Below are positions 17,456 to 26,370 of a stretch of 64,000 nucleotides of DNA, in pieces. The stretch lies in NCBI GenBank assembly GCA_943329665.2, contig CALQEU020000003.1, positions 62,001 to 126,000 on the forward strand, read 5' to 3'. Position 1 is the first letter of the stretch. Each line of letters starts with the position of its first letter. Below the pieces are notes generated by a model, which did not search any database, was not told the DNA's origin, and worked only from the letters and a program-made list of their open reading frames with translations. The DNA is from JAJTFW01 sp903922455. Lineage in GTDB: Bacteria > Bacteroidota > Bacteroidia > AKYH767-A > OLB10. Both the position numbers and the translations under genes were made by a program.

Positions 17456-17526
17456 GGTCGCGTGGCCGAGCGGCTAGGCAGAGGTCTGCAAAACCTCGTA
17501 CAGCAGTTCGAATCTGCTCGCGACCT
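17456..17526 (+). tRNA. tRNA-Cys (GCA)
   Basis: 71-nt cloverleaf. The acceptor stem is GGTCGCG/CGCGACC with discriminator T. The anticodon stem GAGGT/ACCTC encloses CTGCAAA with anticodon GCA at 17488-17490. The T arm AGCAG-TTCGAAT-CTGCT is standard. CCA is not encoded. Its 3' end is repeated 192 bases downstream (see the module feature). Confidence 0.95.
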
Positions 17527-17650
17527 CAACAAAACCCCCTCATTCAACGAAGTTGAATCGGGGGTTTTTCGTTTTTGTGACCATGCGAGCTTGCTTGCAA
17601 ATGGTCAACAAAAAGAAAAAGCAACGGCCAAGCCAAGGGCTTGGTAGAGG
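17513..17650 (+). repeat. Structured module, copy 1 (tRNA 3' end + terminator + hairpins)
   Basis: Copy 1 of a 138-nt unit repeated at 17705-17841. It begins with the last 14 bases of tRNA-Cys. It then holds a terminator (CCCCC/GGGGG outer stem, ATTCAAC/GTTGAAT inner stem, 17535-17569), a hairpin at 17579-17606 (GACCAT...ATGGTC with GCGAGC/GCTTGC inside) and CCAAGCC/GGCTTGG. The terminator end-processes or stops the tRNA transcript. Confidence 0.75.
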
Positions 17651-17704
17651 GGGGGTAGTTGGTGGAGCCCCCTTGATCGCGAGTACTGCTTGCAGGACTC
17701 GCAC
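17651..17704 (+). other. Spacer with a tRNA-acceptor-like stem
   Basis: GGGGG/CCCCC can pair around 17648-17672. Then GATCGCG (17674-17680) can pair with the CGCGACC of module copy 2, enclosing a hairpin GAGT-A-CTGC-TT-GCAG-G-ACTC. It resembles a collapsed tRNA that keeps its acceptor stem but lacks normal D, anticodon and T arms. Confidence 0.4.
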
Positions 17705-17841
17705 TCTGCTCGCGACCTCAACAAAAACATCCCTGTCCCGCTCCGCGGGATGGGGATTTTTGTTTTTGTGACCATGCAAGTTTACTTGCAAATGGGAAAC
17801 AAAAACAAAAAGCACATCCCAAGCCAACGGCATGGTAGAGG
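17705..17841 (+). repeat. Structured module, copy 2
   Basis: Repeats the first 22 bases of copy 1 exactly (tRNA-Cys 3' end plus CTCAACAAAA). It then carries a terminator with an unrelated stem sequence (ATCCC...GGGAT with TCCCGC/GCGGGA, 17729-17757, T-rich tail), a hairpin with the compensated stem GCAAGT/ACTTGC (17772-17795), and CCCAAGCC ... GGTAGAGG. The structure is kept while stem sequences differ. Confidence 0.75.
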
Positions 17842-17869
17842 ATTTAGTGGAAGGTCTTCTGTTATTCTT

Positions 17870-18253
17870 TTACTCCCCAGCAAAAAAATCTTCCAACTCA
17901 CCGAAATAGGATTCTTTCCATCCATCGGTAATATCATCAAAAGCTTCATCGGGAATATTGGTGTGAACTAATTCGACTGAAGTGCCGTGTTTATGCGGAT
18001 GCAATTTGATCGTTACAATAGACTCTTCTTCCTGATCACCGAAATACCACTGCTGAACAATTTTTTTATTGGGCTCAAACTCTAAATTTTTTCCGGTAAT
18101 GCTTCCCTCCCACATCGAGAACTCAGATCCAGGCTCTGTTGACATTACCGCTTCATCACCGGTCCATAATTGAATGGTGAGCGGATTAGTAAGGGCAGCG
18201 TAAACATCCGATGGTTCCGTAGGTATTATGAAATAGGATTTGAAATTTTTCAT
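17870..18253 (-). CDS. START/SRPBCC-domain protein (AHSA1-like)
   Basis: 127 residues from the ATG at 18253. The frame stays open upstream to 18493, but that part translates the 32-bp tandem repeat and low-complexity TTGGGAG sequence, so the internal start MKNFKSYF is right. The domain runs the whole length: FIIPTEPSDVYAALTNP, IQLWTGDEAVMS, GSEFSMWEGSITGKN, VQQWYFGDQEEESIVTIKL, GWKESYFGELEDFF. This is the helix-grip fold of Activator-of-Hsp90-ATPase/SRPBCC proteins, which bind hydrophobic ligands or partner proteins in the cytosol. The ligand is unknown. Confidence 0.8.
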   Translation of the reverse strand: MKNFKSYFIIPTEPSDVYAALTNPLTIQLWTGDEAVMSTEPGSEFSMWEGSITGKNLEFEPNKKIVQQWYFGDQEEESIVTIKLHPHKHGTSVELVHTNIPDEAFDDITDGWKESYFGELEDFFAGE

Positions 18254-18314
18254 GCAGGATGTTGGAGTTGGGTGATGAGGAGTTGGGAGAATAGGAATTG
18301 GGAGATTAGAAGTT

Positions 18315-18457
18315 GGCAGATGAGAGTGCTGCCTGAGTTTGCCGATGGCAGATGAGAGTGCTGCCTGAGTTTGCCGATGGCAGATGAGAGTGCTGCCTGA
18401 GCTTGCCGATGGCAGATGAGAGTGCTGCCTGAGCTTGCCGATAGCAGATGAGAGTGC
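18315..18457. repeat. 32-bp tandem repeat, 4.5 copies
   Basis: Units start at 18315, 18347, 18379 and 18411, plus a 15-base partial unit at 18443. The unit opens GGCAGATGAGAG and ends TTGCCGAT. Copies 1-2 have GAGTTTG and copies 3-4 GAGCTTG. GGCAG and CTGCC within each unit can pair, as can TGCC/GGCA across unit borders. There are no unique spacers, so it is not a CRISPR array. It lies just upstream of the SRPBCC gene start. Confidence 0.9.
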
Positions 18458-18508
18458 AAATCTAGTCGCGATGCCTCGACTAACATCCAACAACTAACAT
18501 CTAACTTC

Positions 18509-21500
18509 CTAATGCTTCACCACAAACTTTCTACTTTGTATTATACCCTCTTTAGAAATTCGCATAAAGTACACGCCATCTGAAATTAAACTGGTATTCA
18601 ATTTAAATTCATTCCTTCCTTCATTCGCGTTAATTTCCTTTTGGTAAATAGTTTGTCCAAGGATGTCGATACACGAAAGTTGCACTTTTTCATCACTCCA
18701 TGAACTCCACGATACAGTAAGTTCATCATTCGTTGGATTAGGATAAAGTAAAATCTCCATATTTTCATCTGATGAAAGTCTTGGACAAGCTTGCAATGTC
18801 ACATTTAAAGTAAAGTTTGTACTAGTGCCGCAGGCATTGCCGGCCTTCGCTTTTATGGCAAGTACGCTTCCGGCGGTTCCGGCGAAATTAAGAACTACCG
18901 CATTGGTTCCTTGTCCGCTTACAATCGTTACTCCTGCGGGGACTGTCCATATATAGGAAGATGCACCACTTGTTACACTACAGGTATACGTCACATTCTG
19001 CGCATTAAAACAGGGTGTAACAGGACCTGAAATAGAAGAAGGTGTAGCGGGTTTTCCGGAGATTGCTAAAGATCCTGTAGCAGGACTACCACAAGCAGCC
19101 GTCTTGGTAACACTAATATTGCCGGTAGTAAACGAGCCAGTGAAGGAAACACTGATAGAAGAAGTTCCCTGCCCTGAAAGCAGCGTTGCACCTGCAGGAA
19201 CAGACCAAACATACGTTGAGCCAGCCTGACTTGTTATTGAATACGTTTTCGTGCTTACACAAACACCGGTGGCTTGTCCCGAAATAGTTCCAATAGCGCT
19301 GGCACCGGCAGTTGTATTAATTGTTATACAGAGGTTGCTACTCGTACCGCAGGTGTTCTTCGCTTTTACGCAAACACTACCATTTACGACAGCTGCACCT
19401 CCTGTTACTGAAATGGAAGTTGTGTTTTGACCGGACAAAATGGTATAACCAGCCGGCACTGTCCATACATATGTATTGTTTCCAAATACAGCCACGGTGG
19501 AGAATGTTACAGTATCGGTTGAACAAAATGTTGTAGGGCCATTTATAACCGTAGGTTTTGAAGGCTTACCATATACCGTTTTCGTACGTGCGTTACTGTT
19601 ACCACACGCATTGAAGGCTATGACTGAAATGGGCCCCGAAACAAAAGAAGTAGTGAAAACCACACTAATAGATTTAGTGCCCTGCCCCGAAGCGATGGAT
19701 GCTCCAGCAGGTACTGACCAAGAATAAGTAACATTTGCTACATTGGTAACTGAATACGTACGCGTCAATCCGCACACTCCGTATGCTGTACCTGAAATAG
19801 TGGAAGGGGTACTGGGAGAAGAAGAAGATCCTATGACCGAAATACAAGACGCAGTAGTTGAACCACAAAGATTGTTGGCAGTTACACATACATTTCCGCT
19901 CACAAAGCCCGCAGAATAATTCACCGTAATAGCAGTTGTTCCCTGACCGGACGAGACAGATGCATTCGCAGGGACGGTCCATTGATAACTGGTGGCTCCG
20001 GCGGAAGCCGGAACGACATAGGTAATACCAGTCGATCCCGCACACACTGAAACTTGTCCAGCAACCGTTCCTAATGGTGCAGGCAATTGATTTAAGGTAG
20101 TAATTACGGCAGATGTAGATGCCGACAATCCATTTGCATCTGTTACTGTAACCGTGTAGGAACCCGCTGCAACATTACTGATATTAGCGTTTACACTTCC
20201 ATTACTCCATAAATAGGAGAATGGCGCTGAACCGCCCAACACAGAAGTAACAATACTACCATTGGATGTACTGGGGCAAGTTGCATTCGTGATGCTCACC
20301 ACATTAATGGTTAGTCCCGCCGGAACACCATATCCACACAATGAATTATTCAATGAAACTACCCAGGGATTTGAATTGCCGATTGGGCCGGCCGGATCTG
20401 TATAGGGCGAAGGACTTTGAGGCAAGGTAGGCCAATCCCAACTCGTTACTCTTACAGAATCAAAAGTAGGAGATGCATTTACACCATACGATTGAGTGTA
20501 GGAAACATTTGTAAAAGGAACGACTAACCGCAACCACGAATTTGTATTTGAAGTGGTACGATACGGCTGCGCTTTACCCGCATTAAAAGCACTCAAACCA
20601 GCAGGTCGCTCTGAAGCTGAAAATCTAAAAATAATATCTGCCACCGGATTACTTCCACTCTTTGCTAAATTCCAAAAACGATCTGCAACCGCTGCAGCAT
20701 TATTAGTTGGTGGAGTGGCGGTATTATTAAGATGGTCAACTACTGATGGGAAAGGTAAATTACCCGGTGCTGCGTAGGTGGATACCGTTACATCGCCCAT
20801 ATTTCCACTTTTATGATTAAAGGAAAAAGGTATATAATTCGGCGCTGCAGAATTGTTTCCAAATGGAATTACTCTATATCCAACTATAGAATTGATATTC
20901 TTCCAAAGTACATTTGAGTTTTCGCTTTCGGAAATCAAGAATCCATTGGTACGCTTAAATGCTCCCAACGGCGAAATTAAATTTCCAGTATTTAATGCAG
21001 GATTATTCATCGTTAAACTAAATCCATTCATTACGAAAAGACCTTGCGATAAAATAAGAGAAGTATCAATGGTAATACTTTTAACCATAGTGACTGCTTG
21101 TGTAGCCGCAGATTTATTTATTTCTAATTCATTAAAAACAATTGACTGCGATCCCGAAATCGTTTGGGCAGCTGTGCTATCCATGATCATCTTACTGTAT
21201 GCAGGAACGAAGTTTCCATTATTGATAAAATCTTCCTGTACCGTTAAGTTAACTTTATTGTAAGGGCGATCTACGATAAATGAAAAATTCGGACGATTCG
21301 AACTCAACCCACTGAAAAAATTATCGGTAACACCTGCTCCTGGTATTAACGAACAGCCGGGTGCTGCATTTACGGTTGAGGATAAAATCAGTGTAGACTT
21401 AATTCCGGTTGTTTGAGTTAGATTAATGCGATCATCATTCGAACCGATGGTGGAACTATTATCAAAACAAATTTGTAACAACAAACTGCTCGTTCCATTC

Positions 21501-23932
21501 CAGACAATAGGTGTATTAAAATTAATTATATTAGCACCTAACACATTAGAAAAGGAAACAGGACCATACACCGGTGTTAAAGCTCCTGCATAAGGTACAT
21601 TTGAGGCATGTTGGACAATGGGAACCAAGGCATAACTTATTGTAAAGCCTCCGTAAGCAGCTACGCTTCCTTTAGAATTTAATGAAAACTCTAATCCTTT
21701 AATAACATCATTGCTATTCAATCCTGCATTTAATAATTCATTAAAAGAATATATAATTTGTGTTCGTGCATCACTGCTTTGTGCTTTAAATGGAGTATAT
21801 ATATTATTTGAAATAGCTCCCTTTCCAAAAGTAGTTGACTGGACTTGTTCACTATTAATAATAAGCGCTCCATTATTAGTCAAATCTCGTCTGGTTTTTA
21901 ATACATTGGAAGTAGAAGAAGGCGCATTGATTTCAATAGTATCTAGGCTGGAAATGCTTAAGTTGTTTGCCTGTGCAAATACATTTGATTTTATTATTGG
22001 ATGAAAATAGGTTCTTGTTGGAGTCCCAATTGGTGGAAAAACTTGCGCTCTATCCAACACAACGTCTTCAAAAAGTGTAGGTGTTCCTCCACACCAGTTG
22101 CTAACATCCGACCAATCATCAGTATTACCAAGCCACAACTTATAGCCAGAAGGACAATTTGGAAAAACAAATACGGTAAAATCTTCAATCTCACCATACG
22201 TTTGCTGAGAACATGGATCTATGTTTGAATTATTGAAAACTTCCCGTACTCTCATTCTTGTTACTCCGGTATATCCGGTCGCAGGTGTTGTAAATGGTAT
22301 GCTTCCAATTCCTAAACTAGGCAAACTTACTTGGCCCAATTTCTCGCCGGCATCGGTAAAATCCCCATCACGATTGTAATCAATAAAGACAGCTATATTA
22401 TTAAAATTCGATACTTTATTCCCTGCCCTTACTGAAACACTATAGGTACCTGCCTGTGTTAAGACAACTGTACGTCCTGACACGGAAGGCCAAAATTCAT
22501 AATCAGGAGGGTGCGTAGTAAAATCACAACCCGGACCTCCATTTGAAACTAAACAAGCTAAATTAGATGGGAGACCAGCATTATTATTTTTGGCACCAAC
22601 GGTTGTGTTAATTGCAGATCCATAAGATCCATTTAATATAACGTGTTTTATATAATCATTGTTTGAATAACTACCATTTGATCTAGATGTACCAATAGTA
22701 TAGGTGCCCTGGCAATATGCTAAATCTATCAAACAACTGCCATCAAGTGTAAACCCTCCAGCTCTTGGAGTTATAGATACACTGGTACCTCCGGGAGAAG
22801 GACAAGTACCAGGAGAACCACCAACTGCGACACCACGAAAATCTGCATCAACAAAATTGCCACCTTTAGCATTCGCACTTAAATCATAAGTAAGCCAAAA
22901 ATAAGTGGTATCGTATTCCAAATAAAAACAAGAATTTCCTGAATTAATAAAATCCATGTTGGTTGTAGGGCTACTGATTCTCTGCCCAAACTTATTAGAA
23001 GGATAATCGTCACTTCCGAGTGTTACTGGAAATGGACTCACATAAGAAGTATCAAAAAAATTACTACCACCGGTATAATAAATTTTCGCATTACTGATGT
23101 CTGTTAATAAGGTGGTACCGTTCGTGTTTAACAATAAAGAATCCAATTTAACGGCAGTTGAAAGTGCTCCATTCACTATTCCGCAACCACTGGTTCCTCC
23201 AATGATACAACGTATTCCAACAATCACTTGATCTTCTGTTCCACTTCCAATCGCGGAAGTATTCTGAAAAAACAAATCCATATTTACGTCATTGGAAGAA
23301 GCGGCCGAAGGAAATGTATTCACCTGAAATCGGTCCAAATAAATATTGTTTCCAGCTTTTGAAACTCCCATAATAATAAAGTAATATCTCTTCGCTGTAT
23401 AGGTTGCTGCATTTAAATCATACGTATATTGATTCCAAGTATTTGCAACGGTAACAGGAGCTGTATTATAATATCTCGATATTTTATTTACACCTAATGT
23501 ATTGGAAAGTAACGTAGCCCCAATGATGGAAGGAGATGTATTTATATAAACACGAATTAGATCGTTCTTGGCTGATTGACCATTATCGCGATACATATAA
23601 AAACTGAGCTGCGGATTTGACCCCAAATTATTACTAAAGTCAAAAGGCTTTGTAATCATGATGGCAGTGTCATTTGAAGTTCCCGTAAAATTATTGAACA
23701 TCATTACATTTTGCCCACCACCAGGAGCGGCCGCACATGTTGGATTTGTCGTCGTAGCTACGGGTTGTAAGAAAAAGTCTGTATTTACATTTGTTTCATA
23801 AACCTCTTGTCTCCATCCTGGAGCTGGAAAGATCGAACTGCTTTCAAAAGATTCTATTTGCTGCACCAGTTGAGGTAAAGCGCTGGTTCCTAGTAATAGA
23901 AATATAGCTAGTAAAGCAAGATGTTTTTTCAT
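18509..23932 (-). CDS. Giant T9SS type A surface protein with GEVED, SprB-like and PKD-like repeats
   Basis: 1807 residues. The signal peptide ends near 21. Residues 25-205 form a cleaved-adhesin/MAM-like jelly roll (GWRQE ... NIYLDRFQV). Residues about 460-590 are a GEVED-type domain (VFIDYNRDGDFTDAGEKLG, RVREVF, GEIEDFTVFV). A SprB-like repeat lies near 1190-1240 (ATCPSTSNGSI ... YTVTVTDANG). Five or six PKD/Ig-like units of 75-85 residues follow (YxWSVPAGAxxxSGQGTxSI, conserved ACG). The last 80 residues are a type A sorting domain (LLYPNPTNDELTVSW, ISDGVYFMRISKEG). It probably acts in adhesion or gliding at the cell surface. It is monocistronic with a 427-base divergent region upstream. 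Confidence 0.88.
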   Translation of the reverse strand: MKKHLALLAIFLLLGTSALPQLVQQIESFESSSIFPAPGWRQEVYETNVNTDFFLQPVATTTNPTCAAAPGGGQNVMMFNNFTGTSNDTAIMITKPFDFSNNLGSNPQLSFYMYRDNGQSAKNDLIRVYINTSPSIIGATLLSNTLGVNKISRYYNTAPVTVANTWNQYTYDLNAATYTAKRYYFIIMGVSKAGNNIYLDRFQVNTFPSAASSNDVNMDLFFQNTSAIGSGTEDQVIVGIRCIIGGTSGCGIVNGALSTAVKLDSLLLNTNGTTLLTDISNAKIYYTGGSNFFDTSYVSPFPVTLGSDDYPSNKFGQRISSPTTNMDFINSGNSCFYLEYDTTYFWLTYDLSANAKGGNFVDADFRGVAVGGSPGTCPSPGGTSVSITPRAGGFTLDGSCLIDLAYCQGTYTIGTSRSNGSYSNNDYIKHVILNGSYGSAINTTVGAKNNNAGLPSNLACLVSNGGPGCDFTTHPPDYEFWPSVSGRTVVLTQAGTYSVSVRAGNKVSNFNNIAVFIDYNRDGDFTDAGEKLGQVSLPSLGIGSIPFTTPATGYTGVTRMRVREVFNNSNIDPCSQQTYGEIEDFTVFVFPNCPSGYKLWLGNTDDWSDVSNWCGGTPTLFEDVVLDRAQVFPPIGTPTRTYFHPIIKSNVFAQANNLSISSLDTIEINAPSSTSNVLKTRRDLTNNGALIINSEQVQSTTFGKGAISNNIYTPFKAQSSDARTQIIYSFNELLNAGLNSNDVIKGLEFSLNSKGSVAAYGGFTISYALVPIVQHASNVPYAGALTPVYGPVSFSNVLGANIINFNTPIVWNGTSSLLLQICFDNSSTIGSNDDRINLTQTTGIKSTLILSSTVNAAPGCSLIPGAGVTDNFFSGLSSNRPNFSFIVDRPYNKVNLTVQEDFINNGNFVPAYSKMIMDSTAAQTISGSQSIVFNELEINKSAATQAVTMVKSITIDTSLILSQGLFVMNGFSLTMNNPALNTGNLISPLGAFKRTNGFLISESENSNVLWKNINSIVGYRVIPFGNNSAAPNYIPFSFNHKSGNMGDVTVSTYAAPGNLPFPSVVDHLNNTATPPTNNAAAVADRFWNLAKSGSNPVADIIFRFSASERPAGLSAFNAGKAQPYRTTSNTNSWLRLVVPFTNVSYTQSYGVNASPTFDSVRVTSWDWPTLPQSPSPYTDPAGPIGNSNPWVVSLNNSLCGYGVPAGLTINVVSITNATCPSTSNGSIVTSVLGGSAPFSYLWSNGSVNANISNVAAGSYTVTVTDANGLSASTSAVITTLNQLPAPLGTVAGQVSVCAGSTGITYVVPASAGATSYQWTVPANASVSSGQGTTAITVNYSAGFVSGNVCVTANNLCGSTTASCISVIGSSSSPSTPSTISGTAYGVCGLTRTYSVTNVANVTYSWSVPAGASIASGQGTKSISVVFTTSFVSGPISVIAFNACGNSNARTKTVYGKPSKPTVINGPTTFCSTDTVTFSTVAVFGNNTYVWTVPAGYTILSGQNTTSISVTGGAAVVNGSVCVKAKNTCGTSSNLCITINTTAGASAIGTISGQATGVCVSTKTYSITSQAGSTYVWSVPAGATLLSGQGTSSISVSFTGSFTTGNISVTKTAACGSPATGSLAISGKPATPSSISGPVTPCFNAQNVTYTCSVTSGASSYIWTVPAGVTIVSGQGTNAVVLNFAGTAGSVLAIKAKAGNACGTSTNFTLNVTLQACPRLSSDENMEILLYPNPTNDELTVSWSSWSDEKVQLSCIDILGQTIYQKEINANEGRNEFKLNTSLISDGVYFMRISKEGIIQSRKFVVKH

Positions 23933-24148
23933 AATAAAGGTTATAAAATGGTAGTAAGATTTGGGTTGAATGTGTATTCAAAAATATGAAAATAACCCAG
24001 AATTACAAGCTTCATTTAATAAAATTAGATGCGAAGCTCATTTATAATCTCCCAATTCCATTAATCAAATGAGTCACATGTTCTTCCTAAATTCACTACA
24101 ACGATATAATTTTCGAAAAACCCCTTCAGATTATGAATTTTTCTGTCA

Positions 24149-24180
24149 TTGCTAAGTGGTAATGGCATTTTTTAGTTTTG
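24149..24180 (+). promoter_or_regulatory. Candidate promoter upstream of the adenylate cyclase
   Basis: TTG at 24149-24151, 21 bases, then TAGTTTTG at 24173-24180 fit the Bacteroidota consensus. It would leave a 5' leader of about 185 bases before the cyclase ATG. The rest of the gap 23933-24371 is AT rich with no supported gene. Confidence 0.35.
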
Positions 24181-24371
24181 GACTACCATTAATTATTTGA
24201 TTGTCTTAATTTTCAATATATTAGGTTAATATTTAGACTAAAAACCCATCTCCCCGCAACTAAATAAAGAAGAGAAATTATGTATTTTGAAATTTAGACT
24301 CCAATTTACCCGACAAAAATTTAATATATCTTTATCCAACCTAAATCAATGAAAAAAGAGTGAAAGGGAAT

Positions 24372-26297
24372 ATGAAAAATCGAGCCTCCGCTATTTTAGT
24401 TTTAATTTTAACGACATCGCTTTGTTTTGGACAGAAAAACCCCATTGACAGTTTAAAAAAATTGTTGGATGTGAGTGCACAAGATTCGGCACGTGTCAAC
24501 ATTCTTTTGGAATTAAGCAAAGCTAATTTTAGTGATGCTCCTGACGAAGCCATTCGATATGCAAACTTAGCAAAAGATTTATCGGAAGAAATAAATTTTA
24601 TGAAGGGAACCGCTTTCTCTTATAAAAATTTAGGGATGGCTTATTATTTCAAAGGAGATTACATTTTAACATTAGACAATTGGAATAAATCCATTCTTGC
24701 ATTCGACTCCATTGGCGACAAGGGCGGAGTAGCCAATTTACAAAGTAATTTAGGAGCCGTTTATTTCAATCAAGGGGATGATGCCAATGCGCTTGACTAC
24801 TATTTAAAGTCGCTAAAGATTGCGGAAGAGATGAAAGATACATTGCGAATTGTTACCAATTGTATTAACATAGGAGCTGTATATTTCAACAAAAAAGCAA
24901 CGAAAGATCAAGCACAAATTTTCTATTTGCGGGCTCTTCCTTTAAGTGAACTTATAAAGGACAATGACGCCATTGGGACGGTAACTGTAAATTTGGGTGA
25001 GATCTATTTAGAAAAAAATAGCTTGGATTCGGCACTTCTCTTCTTTGAAAAATCACTGGTTGCTTTTGAAGGATCAGAAAATGCTCCGTACACATTAAAC
25101 AACATTGGAAAAGTATATCGCAGAAGAGGTAATTTTCAAAAGGCATTGGAGTACCAGGTGAAAGCATATGATTATGCTAAAAAGTTAGATGCGAAAAACG
25201 ACATGGCCATTTCTCTTTTGGGATTAGCGACATCGTATAAAGAAAAAGGTGATCTCACCTTGGCTCTGAAAAACTATCACGAAGCCGAAGAGATTGCCAA
25301 GGCGATTGGATCCGATTATCAAGTCAAAGATGCTTACGAAGGCTTAGCCATTACCTATGCATTAAAAAAAGATTTTAGCAATGCTTACAAATATCAAACC
25401 TTGTTATTGGGTATAAAAGATAAACTATTCGATTTAGATATCGAAAAGAAATTAGGAACGCTACAGTTTAGATTTGACATCGATAAAAAATCATCCGAAA
25501 TATCTTTACTTACCAAAGACAAAGAAATTCAAGAGCAAGAACTCAGAAGACAAAAAATTGTTCGCAATAGTTTTATTGGTGGATTCACCATCGTACTTTT
25601 ATTTGCGGGTGTGTTTTTAAGTCAGCGTAACAAAATTGCGAAAGAGAAAAAACGCAGCGACGAATTACTCTTAAACATTTTGCCGGAAGAAACAGCAGAA
25701 GAATTAAAAGCGACCGGAACAGCGAAAGCAAAAAGTTTTGATTTAGTCACTGTGATGTTCACCGACTTTAAAAACTTTACTCAAGCCAGCGAAAAGTTGA
25801 CCGCTGAAGAGTTGGTAGCTGAAATTAACGAATGTTATAGTGAGTTTGATCGCATCATTACTCGTTACGGATTAGAGAAAATCAAAACCATTGGAGACAG
25901 TTATATGTGTGCTGGTGGATTGCCTGTTCCAAGTTTAACCCATGCGGAAGACATTGTAAAAGCGGGATTAGAAATGCAAGCTTTTATCGAAGCCAATAAA
26001 GCCAAACGCATGGCCATCGATCAACCCTTCTTTGAATTACGTTTAGGAATTCATACGGGTCCGGTGGTTGCAGGAATTGTTGGAATAAAAAAATTCGCAT
26101 ACGATATTTGGGGCGACACCGTGAACACTGCTTCCCGAATGGAAAGCAGCGGCGAAATAGGTAAAGTGAACATCAGCGGATTCACTTACGAAATCATCAA
26201 AGACAAATTTGAATGCACGCACCGAGGTAAAATTCAAGCGAAAAACAAAGGTGAGATTGATATGTACTTCGTTAACCGAAGCTTGAGCGAAGGTTAA
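24372..26297 (+). CDS. TPR-containing class III adenylate cyclase
   Basis: 641 residues from ATG 24372 (a GTG 12 bases earlier is possible). A signal peptide/anchor ends at about CFG. TPR repeats follow (positions below count from the GTG) at about 50-350, then a coiled coil and one membrane helix at 403-421. A short linker (LLLNILPEETAEELKATG) leads into the cyclase domain at 458-640. Metal-binding Asp469 (MFTDF) and Asp513 (GDSYM) are present. Lys509 (KIKTIGD) and Asp582 (YDIWGD) are the residues that select ATP over GTP, and Asn589/Arg593 are the transition-state residues. So it should make cAMP, controlled by a periplasmic TPR sensor. The next genes encode a cNMP-binding fusion and an HD hydrolase. 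Confidence 0.9.
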   Translation: MKNRASAILVLILTTSLCFGQKNPIDSLKKLLDVSAQDSARVNILLELSKANFSDAPDEAIRYANLAKDLSEEINFMKGTAFSYKNLGMAYYFKGDYILTLDNWNKSILAFDSIGDKGGVANLQSNLGAVYFNQGDDANALDYYLKSLKIAEEMKDTLRIVTNCINIGAVYFNKKATKDQAQIFYLRALPLSELIKDNDAIGTVTVNLGEIYLEKNSLDSALLFFEKSLVAFEGSENAPYTLNNIGKVYRRRGNFQKALEYQVKAYDYAKKLDAKNDMAISLLGLATSYKEKGDLTLALKNYHEAEEIAKAIGSDYQVKDAYEGLAITYALKKDFSNAYKYQTLLLGIKDKLFDLDIEKKLGTLQFRFDIDKKSSEISLLTKDKEIQEQELRRQKIVRNSFIGGFTIVLLFAGVFLSQRNKIAKEKKRSDELLLNILPEETAEELKATGTAKAKSFDLVTVMFTDFKNFTQASEKLTAEELVAEINECYSEFDRIITRYGLEKIKTIGDSYMCAGGLPVPSLTHAEDIVKAGLEMQAFIEANKAKRMAIDQPFFELRLGIHTGPVVAGIVGIKKFAYDIWGDTVNTASRMESSGEIGKVNISGFTYEIIKDKFECTHRGKIQAKNKGEIDMYFVNRSLSEG

Positions 26298-26370
26298 CTT
26301 TGTTAACCGAAGTAAAAACGAAGGTTAACTTCGTTGAACGTAGCCTTGGCGAAGGTTAACTTCGTTGAAT
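26271..26370. repeat. 31-bp tandem repeat spanning the cyclase stop codon
   Basis: Three 31-bp units start at 26271, 26302 and 26333, with a partial unit at 26364. Each carries GTTAACCGAAG or GTTGAACGTAG and CGAAGGTTAACTT. CGAAG-GTTAA-CTTCG makes hairpins at the junctions. The first unit supplies the last codons and stop of the cyclase (VNRSLSEG). Confidence 0.85.

Noticed and set aside
17540..17833. 97-codon frame on the minus strand across the tRNA downstream module
   Set aside because: It translates hairpins, terminators and the duplicated unit; its similarity between copies follows from the DNA duplication. A GIY-YIG nuclease remnant was considered but no catalytic motif is visible.
18315..18457. 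CRISPR array
   Set aside because: The repeats are directly adjacent with no unique spacers, and no cas genes are near.
18254..18493. 80-residue N-terminal extension of the SRPBCC protein
   Set aside because: It consists of the translated 32-bp tandem repeat and low-complexity sequence; the domain begins right at the internal ATG (18253).
24350..24364. ATG AAA AAA GAG TGA mini-ORF before the cyclase
   Set aside because: Four codons with no evidence of use; probably a chance sequence overlapping the GTG candidate.
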